Assembly: GCA_016209725.1 (NCBI GenBank)
Contig: JACQVO010000301.1
Span: 1 to 11,327, forward strand
Reading direction: 5' to 3'
Source of the DNA: Candidatus Methylomirabilota bacterium
GTDB lineage: Bacteria > Methylomirabilota > Methylomirabilia > Methylomirabilales > 2-02-FULL-66-22
DNA length: 11,327 nt
In this document: in pieces, positions 1-6,102 of the stretch
Layout of the letters: each line of letters begins with the position of its first letter
Numbering within the stretch: the stretch's first letter is position 1
Translations under genes and position numbers: made by a program
The notes under the pieces: generated by a model
The model's input: only the letters and a program-made list of their open reading frames with translations
Database searches by the model: none
Told to the model about the DNA's origin: nothing

Positions 1-1
1 G

Positions 2-388
2 ACCAAAGCCGCCATGGCGGCTCTGCGGCCGCAGGGGGGCGGTTCCATCGTCCACATCGCCTCCCGCAGGGCCATCCGGGTCAAGGACGAGCACGGAGCC
101 TATGCCGCGTCCAAGGCCGGTCTCCTGCAGCTCACGCAGATGGCGGCGTTGGAGGGGGCGCCCCACGGCATCCGCGTCAACTGCGTCTGTCCGGGGTTCA
201 TAGACACGCCGATGACCCGGTCGGGATACGGGGACGAGGCCTTTGCAATGTGGAACAAGGTCTGCCCTCTGGGCCGCGCCGGCCGTCCGGAGGACATCGC
301 TCGGGCGATGCTGTTCCTGGCCTCCGACGAGGCATCGTTCATCACGGGAGTGACCCTGCCCGTGGACGGTGGACGCACCATTCTGTGA
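2..388 (+). CDS. short-chain dehydrogenase/reductase (SDR), C-terminal part, 5' truncated by window
   Basis: An open frame enters from the left edge and ends with TGA at 386-388. The visible 128 residues are the second half of a classical SDR NAD(P)(H)-dependent oxidoreductase. They show the beta strand IVHIAS, then YAASK, with the Ser exactly 13 residues before the Tyr, so the Ser-Tyr-Lys catalytic set is intact. Downstream come IRVNCVCPGFIDTPM, the usual PG motif after the catalytic Lys helix, and the C-terminal signature ITGVTLPVDGG. The Rossmann NAD(P)-binding half, with TGxxxGxG, lies outside the window, so cofactor preference and substrate cannot be read. An internal ATG at 14 is not the true start, because coding similarity continues through the edge. 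The ending in VDGG is typical of FabG-like or sugar/steroid dehydrogenase-like SDRs; the substrate is unknown. The next gene has its own promoter, so this one is probably the end of a different transcription unit. Confidence 0.92.
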   Translation, partial: TKAAMAALRPQGGGSIVHIASRRAIRVKDEHGAYAASKAGLLQLTQMAALEGAPHGIRVNCVCPGFIDTPMTRSGYGDEAFAMWNKVCPLGRAGRPEDIARAMLFLASDEASFITGVTLPVDGGRTIL

Positions 389-399
389 CCGGAAGAATC

Positions 400-428
400 T
401 TGACACCTCTGGTCTTTGCGGCTAGACT
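400..428 (+). promoter_or_regulatory. sigma70-type promoter for the threonine synthase gene
   Basis: A perfect -35 hexamer TTGACA (400-405) is followed by exactly 17 bp and TAGACT (423-428), which matches 4 of 6 bases of the -10 consensus. It lies 12 bp after the SDR stop codon and 29 bp before the ATG of the thrC-like gene. This would give a start near 435 and a leader of about 20 nt. The position between two functionally unrelated genes supports a real promoter. No operator or attenuator fits in so short a leader. Confidence 0.65.
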
Positions 429-457
429 GCGCCATCCTTTTTCCTCAATGAGGGGGT

Positions 458-2317
458 ATGACCCGTAGTCGAGGCCGGAAGAACGGCACACTCTTCTATG
501 AGCTTCACTGCATCTCCTGCGGCAAGCAGGTCCGGGAGACGGAAAGCAGCACCCGCTGCCCCGCCTGTCACCGGCCGCTGGACGTCCGCTACGATTACGA
601 CTACATCCGCTCTCGCCTGAACCGCTACTCCCTGAAGACCTCGCCGGTCAAGGCCCTCAAGTATCTCGACTTCTATCCCCTCCTGAACCTGAACCTCGTG
701 GTCTCCATGGACGAGGGCGGGACTCCGCTCTATCGCTGTAAGCGACTGGCGGAGCGCACGGGCCTGCGCCACCTCTACATCAAAAACGAGGGGGCGAACC
801 CGACGGGCGTGTTCAAGGACCGGGGGAGCCTGGTCGAACTCACGAAGGCCAAGGAGCAGGGGGCCCGGGCGGTCTGTGTGGCCTCCACGGGAAACATGGC
901 CGCCTCCGTGGCCGCCTATTCCTCCGTGGCCGGACTGCCGTGTTACGTTCTGGTCCCGGAGGGAACGCCCATCGGCAAGATGGCACAGGCCCTGTCCTAC
1001 GGTGCCCGGGTCATCCAGATTCGGGGGACCTACAGCGACGCCGCCCGCCTCGCCGAGGAGGCGAGCGCGCGCCACGGGTTCTACCTGGCCGGTGACTACG
1101 CCTTCCGGGTGGAGGGGCAGAAGTCGCAGGCCTTCGAGATCATCGAGCAACTGGACTGGCAGGCGCCGGCCGCGGTCATCGTCCCCCTCGGTTGCGGGAC
1201 CAACATGGCCGCCGTGTGGAAGGGGTTCAAGGAATTCTACGAGTTGGGGTTCATCGACCGGCTGCCTCGGATGATCGGGGTACAGCCCGACGGCTGCTCG
1301 CCCATCGTGGCCGCCTTCCAGCAAGGGTCGGAGCAGGTGGTGCCCGTGGAGAAGCCGTTCACCGTCTGCACGGCCGTCGCGGCCGGGGACCCGGTGGACG
1401 GCCAGAAGGCCCTGACCGCCTTGCGCGAGTCGGGGGGATGCGGGGTCATCCTGAGCGACGCCGAGATCCTGGAGGCCCAGCAGCAGTTGGCCCACCTGGA
1501 GAGCATCTTCGTGGAGCCGGCCGGCGCCATTCCCATCGCCACCGTGCCGGCCCTGCTCACCTCAGGGCGGATCCGGCCGGACGAGGTCGTCGTCTGTCTG
1601 GCCACCGGAAACGGGCTGAAGGATCCCAAGGCCGCCTTGCGCGTCCTGCCCTCACCCGCCACCATCGAGCCCACCTTGGCCGAGGTGGACAAGTTCCTCA
1701 AGCTCCGCCTGTATGATCTCCGCGCCGCCGCCGCCAAGGACGGAGGTCGCAGCATCTTCGACCAGGTCCCATCCCAGCACAAGGTCAGTCAGAGCGTGCA
1801 GGAAGAGCTGGGAGTGAAGCTGACGGCGGACTACGCCCACCGGGTGACAACCCTGGTCGCCGACTTCGTGCGGAAGGGAAAGGCCATTACCAAGGCCGAC
1901 CTCCAGTACATCGTGGAGAACGTCCTCAAGGCGCGCAAAGAAGAGCGACCCATCCTGCGGGTCGAGGACTTCCAGGTCACGACCTCCATGAAGGGGAAGG
2001 CAGAGGCCAAGGTCCGGATTCGGTTCGACGGTGAAGAGGTCACGGCGGCGGCGAAAGGGGTGGGGCCGGTGGATGCGGTGGTGAACGCCCTCAAGAGCGC
2101 GGCCGAGAGCCGGGGAAAGCTCTTCTTCGACCTGGTGGACTTCCAGGTCGAGATCAACTCGCCGGGGACCGACGCCTCGGTCGAGACGACGATCATCATG
2201 AAGGACACCAAGAACAACCGGGTGGTGGCCACCGGCACCTCGCCGGATATCATCGTGGCCTCGGTGAGCGCCTTCGTGGACGGGTACAACGTGCTCTGGT
2301 CGAGGCAGAAGGAGTAA
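458..2317 (+). CDS. thrC: threonine synthase fused to an IPMS-type (LeuA) regulatory domain
   Basis: This is a 619-residue pyridoxal-phosphate enzyme predicted to convert O-phosphohomoserine to threonine in the cytoplasm. Residues 18-37 form a zinc ribbon (C18, C21, C34, C37), as in many threonine synthases. The PLP fold follows: NPTGVFKDRG with the Schiff-base Lys at 120, ASTGNMAAS (142-150), and the phosphate-cofactor loop PLGCGTN (243-249). Catalytic similarity ends near residue 400, already a full-length threonine synthase. Residues about 450-613 look like the regulatory (dimer) domain of 2-isopropylmalate synthase: a helical linker, then GVGPVDAVVNAL (534-545), DFQVEINSPGTDAS (561-574) and SPDIIVASVSAFVDGYN (595-611), matching the family's GpvdA, GtDA and DIv.AS..Ay signatures. 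The ATG follows GAGG at 450-453 with a short 4-nt spacer. The fusion is one uninterrupted frame. I am sure of the PLP family and fairly sure of threonine synthase; ligand control by Leu or Ile is inferred. Confidence 0.88.
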   Translation: MTRSRGRKNGTLFYELHCISCGKQVRETESSTRCPACHRPLDVRYDYDYIRSRLNRYSLKTSPVKALKYLDFYPLLNLNLVVSMDEGGTPLYRCKRLAERTGLRHLYIKNEGANPTGVFKDRGSLVELTKAKEQGARAVCVASTGNMAASVAAYSSVAGLPCYVLVPEGTPIGKMAQALSYGARVIQIRGTYSDAARLAEEASARHGFYLAGDYAFRVEGQKSQAFEIIEQLDWQAPAAVIVPLGCGTNMAAVWKGFKEFYELGFIDRLPRMIGVQPDGCSPIVAAFQQGSEQVVPVEKPFTVCTAVAAGDPVDGQKALTALRESGGCGVILSDAEILEAQQQLAHLESIFVEPAGAIPIATVPALLTSGRIRPDEVVVCLATGNGLKDPKAALRVLPSPATIEPTLAEVDKFLKLRLYDLRAAAAKDGGRSIFDQVPSQHKVSQSVQEELGVKLTADYAHRVTTLVADFVRKGKAITKADLQYIVENVLKARKEERPILRVEDFQVTTSMKGKAEAKVRIRFDGEEVTAAAKGVGPVDAVVNALKSAAESRGKLFFDLVDFQVEINSPGTDASVETTIIMKDTKNNRVVATGTSPDIIVASVSAFVDGYNVLWSRQKE

Positions 2318-2478
2318 GGCCCCAAGAAGAGCCGAGCCTGCGACGAGCTCAGGCGAGTCGAGCCGAGAGCCTAGAGCCCTGGGGAAGACAAGGCGGGAAG
2401 GCGGCGCGGGTGCCCATGGGCGCCAGCCGGAAGAAAAGGCAGGAGAAAGCCGGGACATCAGCTCCCGGCGTTTGTGTT
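2318..2478. other. intergenic stretch without a recognisable gene
   Basis: Between the thrC stop and the first recognisable codons of the endonuclease III remnant I see no coding similarity on either strand and no good rho-independent terminator. The part at 2334-2365 is rich in short GAGCC/GAGTCGAGCC repeats of the kind found in degenerate intergenic repeats. It may include the decayed C-terminal end of the neighbouring remnant on the - strand. Confidence 0.4.
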
Positions 2479-2880
2479 TCAAGGGGAGGGATTGAGGAAG
2501 CGCCGGGCCGTCGTCGGACGAGACCGTTGGAGGTCAGGCCGCAGGAGGCAATTCTCGCAGCGCGGGACGGGACGGCAGAAGTCCTTGCCGACGGCGACGA
2601 GCCATGCATGGAATTCGTTGTACAGCGGGAGATCCGGGGGCAGGTGTTGCATGAGCCGCGCCTGGACGGCGTCGTAGGTGGCGCCGGGTCGGATCAGGCC
2701 GTGGCGGCCGAGGATGCGGCGGGTATAGGCATCCACTCGTAGCGGGCGCGGAGGAAGCCGAGGAAGGCTTTGACGCGCCGTGCCTTTGTCCTATAATATC
2801 CCGACAGCCGGAGGAGCCTGCCCAGCCTGGGCCAGGGCATCCGGTGTCAGGACGCGGGCCTGGCGGAGGTGCAACCGGAT
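2479..2880 (-). pseudogene. decayed endonuclease III-family (HhH-GPD, Fe-S) DNA glycosylase remnant
   Basis: On the - strand three pieces in different frames read as one ancestral endonuclease III-like protein. Piece 1 (2880 to about 2827) gives LRQARVLTPDALAQ, like the helix after the N-terminal motif. A frameshift follows. Piece 2 (about 2813 to 2736) gives LSGYYRTKARRVKAFLGFL, matching the family's 'RPSGYY..KA.rLk.f..fl'. The next residues should be the helix-hairpin-helix LPGIGPETA; instead the sequence jumps to piece 3 (2736 to 2479), VDAYTRRILGRHGL...YNEFHAWLVAVGKDFC, in yet another frame. Roughly 35-40 codons, including the HhH and its catalytic Lys, are missing, while the Asp of VDAY remains. 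Of the Fe-S cluster cysteines, three are visible (residues 54, 60 and 63 of piece 3); the fourth is not where expected. No N-terminal part is recognisable. The gene is clearly non-functional unless the assembly is wrong here. Confidence 0.8.
2770..2797 (+). promoter_or_regulatory. sigma70-like promoter sequence, possibly fortuitous
   Basis: TTGACG (2770-2775), 16 bp, then a perfect TATAAT (2792-2797). It points toward ruvX, 278 bp downstream, with no intact gene between. The TATAAT is the reverse complement of the two Tyr codons in the conserved SGYY motif of the endonuclease III remnant, so it probably arose as coding sequence. It may still be used as a promoter now that the gene is dead. 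Confidence 0.35.
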
Positions 2881-2893
2881 CCACGGGGAATTG

Positions 2894-2938
2894 AACCGCC
2901 GCTACCAACGGCATCGCCGTTGGTGCGCCAAGGGCGCC
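2894..2938 (-). repeat. possible inverted, interrupted copy of the 29-bp dispersed repeat
   Basis: AACCGCC (2894-2900) and GCGCCAAGGGCGCC (2925-2938) match the two ends of the reverse complement of the repeat at 3028-3056. They are separated by a perfect 9-bp hairpin (ACCAACGGC, loop ATC, GCCGTTGGT, 2904-2924). It could be a repeat copy with an inserted or expanded palindrome, or an unrelated hairpin. The hairpin itself is certain; the relation to the repeat is inferred. Confidence 0.4.
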
Positions 2939-3027
2939 GAAATATCTCTCTTGGGAAAAGACGGGAAATGGCAATCACCCCGATTTCTGGGGCCCTGTTC
3001 GGTTGTCTAGGAATGAGCTGCTCCGAC

Positions 3028-3056
3028 CTTGGCGACCTCGGCGCCTTGGCGGTTTG
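3028..3056 (+). repeat. dispersed 29-bp repeat, copy 1
   Basis: A 29-bp block containing GGCGCCTTGGCGGTTTG is shared with 9396-9424, with 26 of 29 positions identical. Both copies have the same orientation and both end about 20 nt before a start codon (ruvX here). It is built from TTGGCG units. Sequences of this type recur between genes in many environmental bacterial genomes, which I state from memory. Confidence 0.7.
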
Positions 3057-3075
3057 TTAGTCGGGTGAAGATGAG

Positions 3076-3513
3076 ATGTCCAAGATTCTTGGAGTGGATT
3101 GGGGGCGCGTCACCCTCGGCCTGGCGGTGAGCGATGATCTCGGGATCACCGCCCAGGGCCTCACGAGTCTGCCCAGGGTCAGCGAGGCCAAGGATGTGGA
3201 GGCCATCGGCGCCTTCATCCGCGAACTGGGGATCGGGGAGATCGTGGTCGGCCTCCCAAAGAACATGGATGGAAGTCAGGGACCGTCCGCCGAGGCGGCC
3301 CGGAAGTTTGCGCAGGCCTTGCACGACCGGCTGGAGATTCCGGTGCACCTGTGGGATGAGCGGCTGACCACCCTGGCGGCCGAGCGGGTGCTGCTCGACG
3401 CGGGGACGTCGCGCCGCACGCGCCGGGCGCTGGTGAACCAAGTGGCGGCGAGCATGATCCTCCAGGGCTTCCTCGACCGCCAGCGCGTCAGGGTGGACCG
3501 GGAGGATTCCTAG
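3076..3513 (+). CDS. ruvX: RuvX/YqgF-family putative pre-16S rRNA nuclease
   Basis: This 145-residue protein has the full family length and an RNase H-like fold. The family is known for maturing the 5' end of 16S rRNA and was once annotated as a Holliday junction resolvase. Motifs in order: ILGVDWGRVTLGLAVSD (4-20) with the first catalytic Asp at 8, VGLPKNMDGSQG (58-69), WDERLTT (93-99) with Glu95, and VNQVAASMILQGFLD (120-134). In the last motif the family normally has Asp two residues before the alanine pair (D-x-x-A-A); here residue 121 is Asn (AAC at 3436-3438), so the third acidic ligand is missing. The start is supported by a purine-rich GGTGAAGATGAG directly upstream. The gene is followed after 3 nt by mltG, a pairing seen in many bacteria. 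Family assignment is secure; full catalytic activity is uncertain. Confidence 0.93.
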   Translation: MSKILGVDWGRVTLGLAVSDDLGITAQGLTSLPRVSEAKDVEAIGAFIRELGIGEIVVGLPKNMDGSQGPSAEAARKFAQALHDRLEIPVHLWDERLTTLAAERVLLDAGTSRRTRRALVNQVAASMILQGFLDRQRVRVDREDS

Positions 3514-3516
3514 CGG

Positions 3517-4557
3517 ATGGCGACGAGCCTGTCTACGGGTTGGCGAGGGCTGAGCGCCCTCTTTCTCGCCCTGGTGTTGACCGCCGTCGGCGTCCGGACC
3601 TACCTTCAGTCCGATGCAGCCCGTTCTCTTGAACCGGGGACGAATTCCCAGACCATCGTCTACATCAAGCCCAAGACCGGCGTTCAGGAGATCGCGGATG
3701 TTTTGCGGGAGGCCGGCGTCATCCAAAGTCGCTGGATGTTCCTGGTGCTCGCATACCTGCAGGGATCCCTCACGCGCCTGCACGCCGGCGAGTACGAGTT
3801 CGCGCGGGGCATGTCTCTCCTGGAGATTTTGCGGAAGCTCGAGGCGGGTCGGGTCATCACGCACCAGGTCACCGTTCCGGAGGGATTCACGGCCGAGGAT
3901 GTTGCCCGGCTGCTGGCGGGGGAGCGACTGGTGGACATCGAGCGCTTCAAGATCTTGGTGGCGGATCCGGGATTCGTCGACAGTCTGGGGCTCCCCGGCG
4001 AAAGCCTGGAGGGTTACCTGTTCCCCGACACCTACCGGCTCACCCGGGGGATGGGCGAGGAGGAGATCATCCGGATCATGGTGAGTCGTTTCCGCCAGGC
4101 AGTCCCGAAGGACATCCAGGATCAGGCCGAGCGCCTGGGCCTGGACGTCCACGGGGTGGTCACGCTGGCCTCCCTCATCGAGAAGGAGGCCGGGCTGGAC
4201 CGGGAGCGCCCCCTGGTGGCGGCCGTCTTTCACAACCGCCTCCGGCGGAACATGCCCCTCCAATCGGATCCTACCGCAATCTACGGCGCTCCCGGCCCCC
4301 GGCGCAGGATCACGACGCTGGACCTGCGGCGGAACACCCCCTACAACACCTACCTCAGGGCGGGCCTGCCGCCCGGACCCATCGCCAATCCGGGACTGGC
4401 GTCGCTCTTGGCGGCGCTGAATCCGGCCCCGGTAAATTTCCTGTACTTCGTGGCCAAAAAGGACGGCTCGCATTTCTTCTCCAGGACGCTGGAGCAGCAC
4501 GCCCAGGCGGTGCGCCGGTACCAGGTGAAGACCGACGCGTCCGGGAATCCCGGCTGA
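3517..4557 (+). CDS. mltG: endolytic murein transglycosylase MltG (YceG)
   Basis: This 346-residue inner-membrane enzyme cuts glycan strands of nascent peptidoglycan within the chain and is thought to end glycan synthesis. Residues about 10-29 form a single N-terminal membrane anchor (LSALFLALVLTAVGV). A LysM-like part follows, with VYIKPKTGVQEIADVL (48-63) and HAGEYEF (89-95). The YceG catalytic domain shows VPEGFTAEDVA (120-130), LEGYLFPDTY (164-173), ASLIEKEA (218-225) with the predicted catalytic Glu222, FHNRL (238-242), LQSDPTAIYG (248-257) and YNTYLRAGLPPGPIANPG (276-293). All key family motifs are present. A GGAGGA site (3501-3506) lies 10 nt before the ATG, inside the end of ruvX. The stop overlaps a possible downstream ATG (TGATG at 4555-4559), which suggests coupling with the next gene. 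Confidence 0.96.
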   Translation: MATSLSTGWRGLSALFLALVLTAVGVRTYLQSDAARSLEPGTNSQTIVYIKPKTGVQEIADVLREAGVIQSRWMFLVLAYLQGSLTRLHAGEYEFARGMSLLEILRKLEAGRVITHQVTVPEGFTAEDVARLLAGERLVDIERFKILVADPGFVDSLGLPGESLEGYLFPDTYRLTRGMGEEEIIRIMVSRFRQAVPKDIQDQAERLGLDVHGVVTLASLIEKEAGLDRERPLVAAVFHNRLRRNMPLQSDPTAIYGAPGPRRRITTLDLRRNTPYNTYLRAGLPPGPIANPGLASLLAALNPAPVNFLYFVAKKDGSHFFSRTLEQHAQAVRRYQVKTDASGNPG

Positions 4558-4636
4558 TGACGAACGTGGGTTCCATCGCCGAGGCCGGCCACCGCAGCGC
4601 GGCACGTCGAGGACGCGGCATATCTGTGGGGGAATC

Positions 4637-4641
4637 GGAGG
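4637..4641 (+). promoter_or_regulatory. ribosome binding site that sets the TPR lipoprotein start
   Basis: GGAGG sits 5 nt before ATG 4647. That start gives a clean lipoprotein signal peptide, whereas the in-frame upstream ATG at 4557 would add 30 polar residues in front of it. Confidence 0.75.
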
Positions 4642-4646
4642 TGCAC

Positions 4647-5405
4647 ATGAGGGCGTGGATCAGGTTGGTGACGCTGGTCGGAATCCTGGCGAGCCTGGTG
4701 GCCTGCACCGGGCCCGAGGCCGAGGTCGCCCAGCAAGATAGAGCGCAGGGCCATTACGATATCGGCCTCGGCGCCCTCGCCGAGAACAACTTCAGCAAGG
4801 CCATCAGCGAGTTCAAGCTTGCGGTGGAGGAGAATCCCCGCAACGCCCGCCATCACCATGGGCTGGGGAACGCCTATCTGCGCAACAACCAGATCGACGA
4901 GGCCATCGCCGCCCTCCGGAGAGCGGGGGAGCTGGACCCCCGTCTCTCGGACGCGTTCAATGACCTGGGCGCGGCCTACATGCGCAAGCAGATGTGGGAT
5001 CCAGCCATAGATGCCTTCCGCCGGGCCCTGGCGAATCCCAACTACCTGAATCCGGAACGGGCGTACTTGAATCTGGGAAACATCTACTTCATCCGGGGAC
5101 AGCTCGACCAGGCCGCGGAGGAATTCCGGCGCCTCCTGGACCTGTTCCCCCAGTTGGCCGATGGCCACTTTTTCCTGGGCCGGACCCTCCTGGCGCAGGG
5201 GAAATTGGCGGAGGCCCGGGAGCGCATCGAGCAGGCGATCAAGCACGACGGCACCGTTCCGACGTTCCATCTGGACCTGGGGATTGTGCTCCTGCGTTCG
5301 GGCCAGCGTGCGGAGGCTCGGGAGAGTTTCCGGCGAGCCCTGGACCTCAACCCGGCCGGCCCCGAGGCCGAGCAGATTCGCCGCTACTTGCGAGAGCTGA
5401 ACTGA
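4647..5405 (+). CDS. six-TPR lipoprotein, PilF/PilW/Tgl (type IV pilus pilotin)-like
   Basis: This is a 252-residue secreted lipoprotein. Residues 1-20 are a signal peptide (charged MRAWIR, hydrophobic stretch, lipobox LVAC), giving lipidated Cys20; a nearby residue set of T-G-P-E shows no Asp+2 retention signal, which fits outer-membrane sorting. Six consecutive TPR units follow to residue about 240, for example KAISEFKLAVEENP, DEAIAALRRAGELDP and EARESFRRALDLNP. The third unit is longer and leads into NPNYLNPERAYLNLGNIY, like the 'P.Y..PerAy.N.G' segment of PilF/PilW. PilF and Tgl pilotins are lipoproteins with six TPRs that help assemble the PilQ secretin, so I infer a similar role. No pilus genes are in the window, and TPR lipoproteins of other function can look alike. 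It follows mltG in what is probably one operon. Confidence 0.8.
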   Translation: MRAWIRLVTLVGILASLVACTGPEAEVAQQDRAQGHYDIGLGALAENNFSKAISEFKLAVEENPRNARHHHGLGNAYLRNNQIDEAIAALRRAGELDPRLSDAFNDLGAAYMRKQMWDPAIDAFRRALANPNYLNPERAYLNLGNIYFIRGQLDQAAEEFRRLLDLFPQLADGHFFLGRTLLAQGKLAEARERIEQAIKHDGTVPTFHLDLGIVLLRSGQRAEARESFRRALDLNPAGPEAEQIRRYLRELN

Positions 5406-5415
5406 GTCAATGAAG

Positions 5416-5467
5416 AACTGACAACCGACAATGCAAGACTGATCAATGGGGTGATCGGTTGTCAGTT
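5416..5467. repeat. 13-bp perfect inverted repeat after the TPR lipoprotein gene
   Basis: AACTGACAACCGA (5416-5428) and TCGGTTGTCAGTT (5455-5467) are exact complements separated by 26 nt, which also contain TGATCA. TTTT occurs only at 5480-5483, 12 nt after the right arm, so a rho-independent terminator is possible but not typical. The GTTGTCAG units resemble common intergenic repeat sequence and the block is AT-richer than its surroundings. Confidence 0.7.
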
Positions 5468-5488
5468 GTGGGTTGTCCGTTTTAGATT
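5459..5488 (+). promoter_or_regulatory. candidate promoter for the SPFH/zinc-ribbon block
   Basis: TTGTCA (5459-5464, 5 of 6 to -35 consensus), 18 bp, then TAGATT (5483-5488, 4 of 6 to -10). It lies 27 nt before the start of the 173-residue gene, and the -35 is inside the right arm of the inverted repeat. The fit is moderate. Confidence 0.35.
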
Positions 5489-5501
5489 GTAAACGCTCTT
5501 C

Positions 5502-5507
5502 AGGAGG
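5502..5507 (+). promoter_or_regulatory. consensus ribosome binding site setting the start at 5515
   Basis: AGGAGG 7 nt before ATG 5515. An in-frame ATG at 5473 would lie 5' of this site and has no Shine-Dalgarno of its own, so 5515 is preferred. Confidence 0.8.
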
Positions 5508-5514
5508 CCCAATC

Positions 5515-6036
5515 ATGGCCATACCCGGTCCGGGCAAGACCACCGGCTGGGCGGAGTCGTTCGAGCGCCTGGCCCGCCTCATTCCGGGTTTGGGGCGCTA
5601 CCAGGATCGCGAAGGACTGCGGGAGGCGGACAAACAGGTCCGCACCTACCTGGCCGAGCTGATCGCCGAACTCGGGCGGACCGTCGAGGGAGCAGAGCGC
5701 CGCCTCACCGAGGCCGGGCGCCTGGAGCGGCTGCCCGCCCTTGACCGCGTGGTGCGGCTGATCGGCACGCTGGCGGATCGGATCCGCTATGCGAGCTACG
5801 GCTTCGCGGGCGTCTTCGACCTGCACAAGATCCGGGAGAGCGAGCTGACGGCCCTGCATCGCTTTGATCTCAATCTGGTGGAGGCGGTCCCGCGCCTCCG
5901 GACCCCGATCCAGGCCCTGGCCGATGCGGCGGCGGATGACGCGACCTTCCCCCGGGCCCTGCAGGCGGTGGAGACGGCGATTCAGGAGTTCGAGCAAACG
6001 TTGGTGGAACGGGACCGGCTGGCGCGCGGCCTCTGA
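5515..6036 (+). CDS. alpha-helical protein of unknown function at head of SPFH/zinc-ribbon block
   Basis: A 173-residue soluble protein without signal peptide or membrane segment; I do not recognise a named domain. It is almost entirely helical and charged. Visible features are an N-terminal LIPGLGRYQDREGLREADKQ (22-41), long amphipathic helices at about 41-70 and 72-92, DRIRYASYGFAGVFD (88-102), and a C-terminal helix rich in Glu/Arg (148-171). The 'IPG-x-G-Y-x-x-R-E...R-x-x-D' and 'RIRYASYG-x-AG-x-F' pieces look like conserved family signatures that I believe occur in other uncharacterised bacterial proteins beside SPFH genes, but I cannot verify this here. It is followed after 66 bp by the SPFH gene and probably co-transcribed with it. 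The predicted long helices make an interaction or scaffolding role possible; this is inference. Confidence 0.8.
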   Translation: MAIPGPGKTTGWAESFERLARLIPGLGRYQDREGLREADKQVRTYLAELIAELGRTVEGAERRLTEAGRLERLPALDRVVRLIGTLADRIRYASYGFAGVFDLHKIRESELTALHRFDLNLVEAVPRLRTPIQALADAAADDATFPRALQAVETAIQEFEQTLVERDRLARGL

Positions 6037-6092
6037 CCCGAAGGGAAATATCTCACCGCCAAGACCCAACTGTTTCGGGGTTGCCCCTGAAT

Positions 6093-6098
6093 GGGAGG
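6093..6098 (+). promoter_or_regulatory. ribosome binding site favouring start 6103 for the SPFH gene
   Basis: GGGAGG, continuing as TGA, lies just before ATG 6103. The alternative in-frame ATG at 6091 overlaps this site and has no Shine-Dalgarno upstream. Confidence 0.65.
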
Positions 6099-6102
6099 TG
6101 AC

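Noticed and set aside
422..1495. Long open frame on the - strand opposite thrC, and similar long antisense frames under most genes
   Set aside because: High GC gives long antisense frames; the + strand frames carry full family motifs and the antisense translations are Arg/Gly/Pro-rich with no recognisable motif.
2410..2742. Open frame on the + strand across the gap after thrC
   Set aside because: It lies opposite the recognisable endonuclease III remnant and shows no family similarity.
2881..2940. A tRNA 3' half on the - strand (GGTTCAATTCCCC resembles a T arm)
   Set aside because: No acceptor, D or anticodon arm can be built around it; the neighbouring stem has 9 bp with a 3-nt loop, unlike an anticodon arm.
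4557..4646. Upstream ATG 4557 as the start of the TPR lipoprotein
   Set aside because: It would bury the signal peptide and lipobox behind 30 polar residues; the ATG at 4647 has a good GGAGG site.
6037..6102. A further copy of the dispersed repeat (CACCGCCAAGAC, and a GAAATATCTC 10-mer shared with 2939-2948)
   Set aside because: The match is too short to separate from chance.
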